Shown in pieces: positions 1 through 5,415 of a stretch of 5,668 nt of DNA. The notes beneath the pieces were generated by a model, which had not been told where the DNA came from, ran no database searches, and was given only the letters and a program-made list of their open reading frames with translations. The DNA is from Candidatus Zixiibacteriota bacterium (GTDB lineage Bacteria > Zixibacteria > MSB-5A5 > GN15 > PGXB01), in contig QNAH01000192.1 of NCBI GenBank assembly GCA_003641425.1, positions 1-5,668 on the forward strand, read 5' to 3'. Position numbers and translations under genes: made by a program. Within the stretch, counting starts at the first letter, position 1, and every line of letters starts with the position of its first letter.

Positions 1-1278
1 ATAGCCGAAAAACCGATTGGATATGCGGGATTGCTGGTGAAAAAGTTTTTGAGACTGTGGGCCCAGCCATACAATGATTTCAAACAGAGTTTTATATTCG
101 GGCCGGGGTTCTGGGGTGTTTATCATTTTTTGATAGTCATCACCGGGCTGTTCGGGATTTTTATATTCTGCGCCAAGTCGAAAAAGGGATCGATCCTGCT
201 TTTGTTCTTGCCGCTGTATTATACGGGTATTCATGTGGTTTTTCATGCACTGGCGCGGTACAACCTGAATGCCATGCCGTTTGTAATTATCGCCTCGGCG
301 GCGGTATTGATAAAAATCTATGAGTATATTCAATCAAGGCTGGAAAATGGAATTCCGTCGAGATTAATATTGAATGCTATACTTGTGTTGATAGGAATTT
401 TGATGCTGTTCGTGGTGCCGCCGGGTATGGGTGTAAGATTTTTGGGAGGTGCGGGTGTCTATGTAATTACAATATTGAAAATAATTTGCGCGCTGATGCT
501 TTTTTACTTTTGCTATCGAGTATTATCGAATAAAATCGGACGATCCCGGACTATTAAGATGATCATGGTGCCGGTTATTATAATTTTGCTTGTGACATCG
601 GTGTCATCCGGCTCGACAGATAATTGGGCGGGATGGAAATGCCGGCTGGACAGAGCAAATCAGGCGGCGGGTGTTCGTATTTATGTGCCGGACAGCTTCC
701 GTCTGGAGACCGGTGAGGGGGTAAGGATAGGATTGGATATGGTGACCGACAAGGATCGCCCGGGGCCGTTTTACCTGACTGTCAACGGGCAGAGATCGCC
801 TTTACGTGTCAATCAGCCGCCGATCAGTCAATTTTATTACAAAAAAATGACCTATAATGTATTTCAGACACTGCTCGATATCGGGCCGGAAGAGATTCCA
901 TCATGGCGTTTTGTACCGTTGAATCCGGCGGTTTTTAATCAGTTGCTTGACCGGGACGGATATATCGATATTATCGTGGAGAACGGCGAATCCGGATTTG
1001 TCGATCTTGGCGGCGGTTATAATATCAAAGGCGGGGATGAGGTCGAGATGCCGAGTTTGACACATTCTTCGATTGAGAGATTTGTCGAGAAGGGCGATCC
1101 GAGGATGTGGGTTGATTATATTCTTTCTTCCGATTCGGCAATAAGTTATTATATTGACGATACCGGCTTGCGCCGAATCGCAAAAGATGATTTATCGCCG
1201 TCTGCGGGACGGCAGTCCGGGCGGTATCGCATAATTTTGGAAGTAAAGCGGCTCAACGAAGCCAGATATTATTTTTAG
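1..1278 (+). CDS. ArnT/PMT-like polytopic membrane glycosyltransferase, C-terminal part (5' end outside window)
   Basis: The frame is open from base 1 with no stop, and its first residues (IAEKPIGYAGLLVKKFLRLW) already look like family interior. The TTG at 31 is therefore unlikely to be the true start and the gene begins upstream. The visible 425 residues carry about six hydrophobic segments (roughly residues 38-57, 64-84, 92-107, 121-141, 150-173, 185-201). The ALARYNLNAMPF stretch near residues 83-93 matches the conserved ARY-x-x-x-x-P loop seen in the C-terminal half of lipid-linked-sugar glycosyltransferases (GT39/GT83, ArnT and PMT type). These transfer a sugar from a polyprenyl phosphate carrier on the outer face of the inner membrane. 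The catalytic N-terminal loop would lie upstream and cannot be seen. The last ~220 residues are soluble, probably periplasmic, rich in beta-prone segments, and unrecognised. Downstream genes are co-directional sugar-modification genes, which suits a glycan assembly role. The general class is fairly sure; substrate is unknown. Confidence 0.72.
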   Translation: MAEKPIGYAGLLVKKFLRLWAQPYNDFKQSFIFGPGFWGVYHFLIVITGLFGIFIFCAKSKKGSILLLFLPLYYTGIHVVFHALARYNLNAMPFVIIASAAVLIKIYEYIQSRLENGIPSRLILNAILVLIGILMLFVVPPGMGVRFLGGAGVYVITILKIICALMLFYFCYRVLSNKIGRSRTIKMIMVPVIIILLVTSVSSGSTDNWAGWKCRLDRANQAAGVRIYVPDSFRLETGEGVRIGLDMVTDKDRPGPFYLTVNGQRSPLRVNQPPISQFYYKKMTYNVFQTLLDIGPEEIPSWRFVPLNPAVFNQLLDRDGYIDIIVENGESGFVDLGGGYNIKGGDEVEMPSLTHSSIERFVEKGDPRMWVDYILSSDSAISYYIDDTGLRRIAKDDLSPSAGRQSGRYRIILEVKRLNEARYYF

Positions 1279-1286
1279 GAGTGAGC

Positions 1287-2294
1287 ATGAATATAGGGAT
1301 AATCGGATGTGGCTACTGGGGGCCGAATCTTGTCAGGAATTTTAACGCCCTCGAGGATGCCCGCGTGGTCGGCGTTTCCGATCTGCGGCCGGAGCGGCTG
1401 GAATATATTTCAAGGCTTTATCCCCATATCTCGATCATATCGCGCGACTGCAACGATATACTGCATAACAGCGGGATCGATGCGGTCGTGATCGCTACTC
1501 CGGTTTCGACCCATTTTACGCTGGGTATGGAGGCGCTTGAAAATGGTAAACATATACTGATGGAAAAGCCGATGACGGCCACCACCGAACAGGCGGAAGT
1601 TTTGATCGAAACGGCCGAGCGAAAAAATCTTACCCTAATGGTCGATCATACTTTTATTTACACCGGTGCCGTTAGAAAGATAAAGGAACTGGTAGCATCG
1701 GGCGAACTGGGCGATTTGTATTATTTCGATTCGGTCAGGGTCAACCTGGGATTGTTCCAGAGCGATGTCAATGTTATCTGGGATCTGGCGCCGCATGATG
1801 TGTCGATAATGGATCACTTGCTGGATCAGCCACCGCGAATGATCTCGGCCACGGGTGTGGCGCATTTTGGCGGCGGGATCGAAAATATGGCGTATATATC
1901 GGTGCTTTATGATTCCGGACTGATCGGGCATGTGCATGTCAACTGGCTGGCCCCGGTGAAGGTGCGCAAGACGCTGATCTGCGGCTCTAAAAAGATGATC
2001 GTTTACGATGATGTCGAGCCGTCGGAAAAGGTAAAAGTATATAACAAGGGTGTGGATTATATCAAGAAAAGGGAAGAGGCCTACGATATTCTGATACAGT
2101 ACCGGACCGGCGATATGCTGGCGCCGCGACTGGAATTGATCGAAGCGCTCAATCTGGTGGCCGGCGAATTTTATGATTCGGTAAATGACGGCAGGAGACC
2201 ATTGACCGACGGGGCGGCCGGATTGCGGGTGGTAAAAATCCTCGAGGCGGCTAACAATTCTCTTAAGCAGGGCGGAAAGGTGATCAAGCTATGA
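1287..2294 (+). CDS. Gfo/Idh/MocA-family NAD(P)-dependent sugar-nucleotide dehydrogenase
   Basis: The 335-residue protein has the usual length of the family. The N-terminal Rossmann motif is GIIGCGYWGPN (G7, G9, G12, N14). The family signature EKP is at 93-95 in HILMEKPMTAT, with K94 as the expected catalytic lysine. The WDLAPHD segment gives the D166-x3-H170 active-site motif, followed by D171. A beta-sheet substrate and dimer domain follows. I prefer ATG 1287 over GTG 1281 because AGGAG (1277-1281) sits 5 nt before it and overlaps the preceding stop codon. Family members such as WlbA/WbpB oxidise C3 of UDP-GlcNAc(A); others act on different NDP-sugars. The next gene is a hexapeptide acyltransferase that overlaps this stop by ATGA, so the pair is likely coupled and works on one acylamino sugar. 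The substrate is inferred from context only. A generic inositol- or glucose-dehydrogenase role is less likely in this cluster. Confidence 0.9.
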   Translation: MNIGIIGCGYWGPNLVRNFNALEDARVVGVSDLRPERLEYISRLYPHISIISRDCNDILHNSGIDAVVIATPVSTHFTLGMEALENGKHILMEKPMTATTEQAEVLIETAERKNLTLMVDHTFIYTGAVRKIKELVASGELGDLYYFDSVRVNLGLFQSDVNVIWDLAPHDVSIMDHLLDQPPRMISATGVAHFGGGIENMAYISVLYDSGLIGHVHVNWLAPVKVRKTLICGSKKMIVYDDVEPSEKVKVYNKGVDYIKKREEAYDILIQYRTGDMLAPRLELIEALNLVAGEFYDSVNDGRRPLTDGAAGLRVVKILEAANNSLKQGGKVIKL

Positions 2295-2974
2295 TGAACG
2301 TCAGGATAATCGGCGATGTCAAAATATATGACAATGTCCTGATCGGGGCCGGGACGGTTATCTACGGTCCGGTGGTTCTCGGCCAGCCACCGCGGGACGC
2401 TGACGAGGGTGAGCTCAATCTGACAATCGGAGCCAACAGTATCATCAGACCGTTTACGACCATTTATGCCGGAAACAAAATCGGCGAGGGTTTTCAATCG
2501 GGTCAGGGAGCATCGATACGAGAGAACAATAATATCGGTATCAATGTCTCGATCGGAACCAATGCGGTCCTTGAATTCGAAAACAGGATTGGTGACGGCT
2601 GCCGGATTCACTCGGGCTGTTTTCTGGAGATGGTGACGCTCGGGGAGTATGTTTTTGTCGGGCCCAATACGGTATTCACCGATGACCCGCACCCGATGAA
2701 CTGTCCCAAATATAAAGAATGCGGCGGCGGAGCGATTGTCGGCGACCTGGTAAAAATCGGCGCCAACTGCACTTTTCTTCCGGCGGTTAAAATAGGCCGC
2801 GGGGCGCTTGTCGGTGCCGGTTCAGTTATAACCGGCGATATTCCCGAGATGATGGTCGCGGCCGGTAATCCGGCCCGCGTGATAAAAAAAGTCGATGAAC
2901 TAACCTGTCGAATTGACGCTTATGACAGGCCATATGTATGGTGGCCGTATGCCGATCGGGATGAAAATCCATAA
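2291..2974 (+). CDS. Left-handed beta-helix (hexapeptide repeat) N-acyltransferase, WbpD/WlbB/FdtC-like
   Basis: The 227 residues are built of imperfect [LIV]-G-x4 hexapeptide repeats from start to about residue 190. Examples are IGAGTVIYGPVVLG (18-31), IGINVSIGTNAVL (82-94), and the C-terminal IGRGALVGAGSVITGDIPEMMVAAGNPARVI (168-198). The closing G-x-PA-[KR]-x-[IV] motif is typical of sugar-nucleotide acetyltransferases. The middle stretch GASIRENNNIGINVSIGT and the following RIHSGCF and FVGPNTVFTDDPHP match the pattern I know from enzymes that N-acylate 3- or 4-amino NDP-sugars with acetyl-CoA. H107 in RIHSGCF and H134 in DDPHP are visible candidate active-site or CoA-side histidines. The gene starts inside the dehydrogenase stop (ATGA), with AAAGGTGATC (2276-2285) as a good ribosome site. 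A second ATG at 2294 is equally possible. Its stop overlaps the next start. The acyl group and sugar cannot be told from sequence. Confidence 0.88.
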   Translation: MMNVRIIGDVKIYDNVLIGAGTVIYGPVVLGQPPRDADEGELNLTIGANSIIRPFTTIYAGNKIGEGFQSGQGASIRENNNIGINVSIGTNAVLEFENRIGDGCRIHSGCFLEMVTLGEYVFVGPNTVFTDDPHPMNCPKYKECGGGAIVGDLVKIGANCTFLPAVKIGRGALVGAGSVITGDIPEMMVAAGNPARVIKKVDELTCRIDAYDRPYVWWPYADRDENP

Positions 2975-3690
2975 TGCCTGACTCCAATATACTGGTATCG
3001 CTCTTTTCTTATAACGAGGGCGACAAGCTTAAAAAACTCGTAGCTGATTTCCCCGAAAACAGATTTTATGACATCCTTTTTGTCGATGACGGCTCCACCG
3101 ATGGCAGTGCGGATTTTCTGAAATCGAAGGGATTCGATCTGATACGGCACGAACATAATCTGGGGATCGGGGCAGGTATCCGCGAGGCCATACAATACGG
3201 CCGGGAACATGATTATCATATCATTGTCATCATGGCGGCCAATGGTAAAATGATGCCGTCCGAAATCGAACGATTGATATCGCCGATCGTAAGTGATCGG
3301 GCCGACTATGTCCAGGGATCCAGATATTTGCCGGGCGGGCAGTCGCCCAATTTACCTTTATTCAGAGGAGTAATGATTAAATTATTTACATACATAGCGC
3401 GCGTTTTAACCGGATTTAAGGGGACCGATGTCACCTGCGGTTTCAGGGCGTATAAACTTGGATTATTCGACGATAAACGTTTCGACATCGCCCAGGACTG
3501 GCTAAGTGGATATGAGATGGAATATTACATACATTATCATGTTATTCGGGGAGGATACAGAATCGCGGAAGTTCCGATTTCGATGATATATCCAGGCGAT
3601 AGAAGCAATTACAGCAAGATAAAACCTTTTGTCGGCTGGTGGTCCATGGTGAAGCCATGGGTATATCTGTTTCTAAAAATAAGAAAATAA
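2974..3690 (+). CDS. Family 2 glycosyltransferase, DPM1/polyprenyl-phosphate sugar transferase-like, without a canonical DxD
   Basis: The 238-residue protein is a single GT-A domain without C-terminal membrane segments. It opens with ILVSLFSYNEGDKLKKLV (6-23), then the nucleotide-binding ILFVDDGSTDGS (34-45), and NLGIGAGIREAI (62-73) as in dolichyl-phosphate-mannose synthases. DYVQGSRYLPGG (111-122) and TDVTCGFRAYK (151-161) also fit that group. The site that normally reads DADxQ is MAANGKMMP (87-95), so the metal-binding aspartates are absent. A subgroup with a similar AGNGKD-like motif exists as far as I remember, so this is probably a natural variant and not a broken enzyme. The start overlaps the acyltransferase stop (TAATG), which implies coupled translation. 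The likely role is transfer of an NDP-activated sugar to a polyprenyl phosphate or glycan at the cytoplasmic face. The donor could be the acylamino sugar made by the two genes before it, but this is inference. Confidence 0.85.
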   Translation: MPDSNILVSLFSYNEGDKLKKLVADFPENRFYDILFVDDGSTDGSADFLKSKGFDLIRHEHNLGIGAGIREAIQYGREHDYHIIVIMAANGKMMPSEIERLISPIVSDRADYVQGSRYLPGGQSPNLPLFRGVMIKLFTYIARVLTGFKGTDVTCGFRAYKLGLFDDKRFDIAQDWLSGYEMEYYIHYHVIRGGYRIAEVPISMIYPGDRSNYSKIKPFVGWWSMVKPWVYLFLKIRK

Positions 3691-3726
3691 ATAAAACCTC
3701 GTCTTTTGAATAACGTATAAATAGAT

Positions 3727-3821
3727 GCAGGGAGAGAGCAGCATTTCCTGTATGAGCCGTCAAGAGATTTCGGGGGATAGACTTTGGCGGCGAATGTATC
3801 CCGGCTCAAGGATGAGCCGGG
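3727..3821 (+). other. Structured RNA segment: two stem-loops leading into the terminator
   Basis: After the glycosyltransferase stop, three consecutive stem-loops can be drawn by eye. The first pairs 3727-3734 with 3744-3751 (GCAGGGAG with TTTCCTGT, including several G-U pairs). The second pairs 3756-3764 with 3783-3791 (GCCGTCAAG with TTTGGCGGC, 9 bp with two wobbles). The third is the terminator. ATGAGCCG occurs twice (3752-3759 and 3812-3819), and both copies are complementary to CGGCTCA at 3802-3808. The upstream copy can therefore compete with the terminator stem, as in an attenuator. I do not recognise a known riboswitch class. It may be a 3' UTR of the polysaccharide operon, a leader of the cupredoxin gene, or a small RNA. 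No convincing promoter lies directly in front of it. Confidence 0.35.
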
Positions 3822-3829
3822 TATTTTTT
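3800..3829 (+). terminator. Intrinsic terminator closing the polysaccharide gene run
   Basis: A perfect 9-bp stem, CCCGGCTCA (3800-3808) with TGAGCCGGG (3813-3821), has a 4-nt loop AGGA. It is followed by TA and six T residues (3824-3829). It lies 110 nt after the glycosyltransferase stop and 75 nt before the next gene, so it most simply ends the upstream operon. Confidence 0.88.
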
Positions 3830-3852
3830 AATGGAACATATTTTTCCATTAA
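3828..3852. repeat. Perfect 9-bp inverted repeat upstream of the cupredoxin gene (possible operator)
   Basis: TTAATGGAA (3828-3836) and TTCCATTAA (3844-3852) are exact reverse complements separated by 7 nt. The repeat begins in the terminator T-run and ends 10 nt before AT-rich candidate -10 elements (TAATAT 3862, TATAAA 3867) ahead of the gene at 3904. The position and symmetry suit a dimeric regulator operator, but no -35 is obvious and it could equally be a second weak hairpin of the terminator region. Confidence 0.4.
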
Positions 3853-3903
3853 TCTGTTTTCTAATATATAAAGCATCAATAGATAATTTCAAAGGGGGCA
3901 ATC

Positions 3904-4308
3904 ATGTTTAAAGCCGGACAATCAGGCTTGTTTTTTCTATTTTTACTTGTGTTTACCGCAATGTCGATTATTTCCTGTTCATCCGATGACAACGACAGTA
4001 TCGTCAATACTCCGACCAATCCTGGCGGGGGAGATAATAACGGCGGCGGGACCGTGACCAACAGAGTCTCCATCACGAATTTCACGTTCAGCCCGTCAAA
4101 TATCACTGTCAGGGCTGGAGCAATGGTAACCTGGGAAAATCTGGACGAGGTGCGACACACGATCAGGAGCGACAACGGTGCGTTCGCCGGATCAGGTGAT
4201 CTACTCCAGGATGACACTTATTCGGTGACTTTCAACACCGTCGGCACTTATCCTTACCATTGTTCCATTCATCCGAGCATGACCGGCACAGTGACCGTGG
4301 TACCCTGA
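3904..4308 (+). CDS. Cupredoxin (amicyanin/plastocyanin-like) lipoprotein
   Basis: The 134-residue protein starts with a signal segment (FFLFLLVFTAMSII) and a lipobox IISC, with C25 as the lipidated residue, followed by SSDDND and a Gly/Asn-rich linker (about 37-50). The rest is one blue-copper domain: FTFSPSNITVRAGAMVTWENLDEVRHTI, with first ligand H85, then GTYPYHCSIHPSMTGTVTV, with ligands C120, H123 and M126. All four type 1 copper ligands are present. The C-x2-H-x2-M loop is the short amicyanin type, not the longer plastocyanin loop. The protein should be tethered to a membrane on the outside and act as a one-electron carrier or copper-binding protein. AAAGGGGG (3891-3898) lies 5 nt before the ATG. 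No partner redox enzyme is in view, so the physiological donor and acceptor are unknown. The minus-strand frame over the same bases is a shadow. Confidence 0.92.
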   Translation: MFKAGQSGLFFLFLLVFTAMSIISCSSDDNDSIVNTPTNPGGGDNNGGGTVTNRVSITNFTFSPSNITVRAGAMVTWENLDEVRHTIRSDNGAFAGSGDLLQDDTYSVTFNTVGTYPYHCSIHPSMTGTVTVVP

Positions 4309-4316
4309 TTTCAAAC

Positions 4317-4345
4317 TTGACATCTCATTTTGACAGGCCTATTTT
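4317..4345 (+). promoter_or_regulatory. Candidate sigma70-type promoter for the 174-aa membrane protein gene
   Basis: A perfect -35 TTGACA (4317-4322) is followed after 17 nt by TATTTT (4340-4345), a 4/6 match to TATAAT. The start of transcription would fall near 4352, leaving a very short leader before the ATG at 4370. It directly follows the cupredoxin stop, and no terminator separates the two genes, so readthrough from the cupredoxin gene is also possible. Confidence 0.45.
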
Positions 4346-4369
4346 CTTTCGAAGGAAGACAGGTTTATT

Positions 4370-4894
4370 ATGAAGAAAAATGCAATAAAATTGCTTGCCG
4401 TTATCGTCCTGGTCGCCGCGATTATTGGAATCTCGGTGATCAAGTCGAACATTTCGGCGAAGCGGACAGCGGAAAAGATCACTTTGCTGAAAGAAGAGTA
4501 TTTTCGTACGCGCGACAGTGTTATTCTCGAACAACTCGACGATACGACAAGGATATATGTCGATTCAATTCAGAATCTCGAATCGTTTTATCTTTCGCAG
4601 ATCGACAGTCTGAATGAGTATTTCGCGAATAAAGAGAGTCTTCTGGTAGCGGAACTCAACAAACAAAAGACCAACAAAGCGAATACCTCGCCTCAAAAGA
4701 CCAAAAAGCAAATATCGAAATCCTCGGTTTCGTCCAATGTAAAAAGTGATTTCAACGATCTGACCAAACGACTTCCTGGTGACCTAACTTCTTATGAGAA
4801 AAGAGTATCGATCGATGAAATCATTATTGAATTATCGAAAAAGTATAAAATATCACCCGACGAAGTAAGGCAGATTGTCGGGCATAAATCGTGA
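4370..4894 (+). CDS. Single-pass membrane protein with coiled-coil-like region, family unknown
   Basis: I do not recognise this 174-residue protein. A short positive N-terminus (MKKN) precedes one hydrophobic segment at about residues 5-24, with no lipobox or clear signal peptidase site, so a retained membrane anchor is likely. Residues ~30-98 are charged and helix-prone, with leucine and isoleucine spacing that suggests a coiled coil (LLKEEYFRTRDSVILEQLDD, SIQNLESFYLSQIDSLNEYF). A Lys/Ser/Thr-rich linker covers ~99-122. The C-terminal ~50 residues look like a small helical domain (SIDEIIIELSKKYKISPDEVRQIV), with a helix-turn-helix-like rhythm. GACAGG at 4358-4363 serves as ribosome site 6 nt before the ATG. 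It may follow the cupredoxin gene in one transcript, but a promoter of its own is visible. A structural or scaffold role outside the cytoplasm is possible; no enzymatic motif is seen. Confidence 0.75.
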   Translation: MKKNAIKLLAVIVLVAAIIGISVIKSNISAKRTAEKITLLKEEYFRTRDSVILEQLDDTTRIYVDSIQNLESFYLSQIDSLNEYFANKESLLVAELNKQKTNKANTSPQKTKKQISKSSVSSNVKSDFNDLTKRLPGDLTSYEKRVSIDEIIIELSKKYKISPDEVRQIVGHKS

Positions 4895-4959
4895 ATATAA
4901 TTTTAAAAAACAGATGATTTTAATAGTATGTTTTATTGAATATTTTTGTTAGAAAGGCC

Positions 4960-4987
4960 TTGACAAGGGTATAGTAAATACTATTAT
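4960..4987 (+). promoter_or_regulatory. Near-consensus sigma70-type promoter of the small-gene unit
   Basis: TTGACA (4960-4965, 6/6) and TATTAT (4982-4987, 5/6) are 16 nt apart, in an AT-rich stretch without genes. The transcript would begin near 4993-4996, about 180 nt before the next start codon. This is the best promoter in the window. Confidence 0.7.
4971..4984. promoter_or_regulatory. Candidate operator: palindrome between -35 and -10
   Basis: ATAGTA (4971-4976) and TACTAT (4979-4984) are exact reverse complements around AA, lying in the promoter spacer and overlapping the -10. A further half-site, TAATAGTA (4921-4928), is the exact reverse complement of TACTATTA (4979-4986). AGTAAATA occurs at 4973-4980 and again at 4991-4998, 18 bp apart. 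The arrangement is what a repressor site looks like, though AT-rich DNA makes short symmetry common. Confidence 0.4.
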
Positions 4988-4993
4988 TAAAGT

Positions 4994-5174
4994 AAATATT
5001 CTCACTTTCTTTACCGCCAAGTACCCGATTGTATGCGGAGCACCTTAGGATTTTCGAATTGATTTATTTTAGTACCTCATGATGAGGAGGTGATAAAAGG
5101 CTGGATTAGAGCACCCCCAATAGCCCTTCATTTGTTAAATGTACTAAAACTAAAGGCTAAACGGGAGAATTGTC
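4994..5174 (+). other. Long structured 5' leader of the 62-aa gene, with a 9-bp closing stem
   Basis: TTTTAGTAC (5067-5075) and GTACTAAAA (5141-5149) form a perfect 9-bp stem enclosing 65 nt. Inside, CTCA (5076-5079) and TGAG (5083-5086) make a short hairpin, and GGCTGG (5099-5104) can pair with CC plus AGCC (5117-5118, 5122-5125). The segment also contains AGGAGGTGAT (5085-5094), a full-length match to the complement of the usual 16S rRNA 3' end. No start codon stands at a suitable distance after it. GGCT recurs at 5155-5158 just before the real ribosome site, so AGCC has two possible partners. I could not match the segment to a known riboswitch. It may be a novel cis-regulatory leader or part of a non-coding RNA. 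Confidence 0.45.
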
Positions 5175-5363
5175 ATGCCCCCGAGAAAAGAAGCAGAGAA
5201 GTTCGCCGTAGTCGGGGCCAAAGATTGTTGGCACCCCTATGGTTTGCAGGGTCTGAGCCCTGAGAAATTCGTCAAAGTAGTGACAAGAATACTGGCGGGA
5301 AAATTTGATTTACTTGACCTGAAATGGGAATCAGGAATACATTTCAGGCAGGCCGGGCATTAG
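5175..5363 (+). CDS. Small 62-aa basic protein of unknown family
   Basis: I do not recognise this protein. Coding is supported by GGGAG (5163-5167) 7 nt before the ATG, an in-frame stop shortly upstream (5151-5153), a promoter and leader in front, and a terminator behind. The product has a Lys/Glu-rich N-terminus (MPPRKEAEKFAVVGAKD), a C18-W19-H20-P21-Y22 cluster, a predicted helix (SPEKFVKVVTRILAG, 28-42), and a tail with W51 and H56. No signal peptide or membrane segment is present, so it should be cytoplasmic. One cysteine alone argues against a zinc ribbon. The GAKD...SPEKFVKVV...L spacing faintly recalls the last strand and helix of a response-regulator receiver domain, but the lysine-proline signature is missing and the spacing is off. 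It stands alone between unrelated genes. Confidence 0.6.
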   Translation: MPPRKEAEKFAVVGAKDCWHPYGLQGLSPEKFVKVVTRILAGKFDLLDLKWESGIHFRQAGH

Positions 5364-5368
5364 CCCGG
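5353..5368 (+). other. GC-rich hairpin spanning the stop codon of the 62-aa gene
   Basis: CCGGGC (5353-5358) and GCCCGG (5363-5368) form a perfect 6-bp stem with loop ATTA, which holds the first two bases of the TAG stop. No T-run follows, so it is not an intrinsic terminator by itself. It may protect the 3' end or help pausing before the terminator 50 nt further on. Confidence 0.5.
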
Positions 5369-5415
5369 TATTCGATCTCAATCTCATTGGCAATACAGGT
5401 TGAAAAATTTGACAT

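Noticed and set aside
1635..1937. 100-codon minus-strand frame
   Set aside because: It lies entirely inside the dehydrogenase gene, antisense, with no ribosome site of note and no motif.
2171..2692. 173-codon open frame on the minus strand
   Set aside because: It runs antisense across the end of the dehydrogenase and most of the acyltransferase, both of which have clear family motifs. The frame is open because of their codon bias, and its translation looks like no protein family.
3876..4217. 113-codon minus-strand frame
   Set aside because: It is antisense to the cupredoxin gene, whose copper ligands and lipobox are intact.
5076..5094. Possible hammerhead ribozyme core (CATGATGAGGAGG resembling CTGATGA)
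   Set aside because: The core reads CATGATGA rather than CTGATGA, and no GAAA segment or three-helix junction follows.
5101..5115. tRNA-like D-arm text (CTGGATTAGAGCACC)
   Set aside because: It resembles the tRNA D-arm CTGGATAGAGCACC with one inserted base, but no acceptor stem, anticodon arm or T-arm (GTTCGA) surrounds it in register.
5175..5363. 62-aa protein as a truncated response-regulator receiver domain
   Set aside because: GAKD...SPEKFVKVV...L recalls the end of a receiver domain, but the conserved lysine-proline is missing, the spacing is about four residues too long, and the gene has its own start, promoter and terminator.
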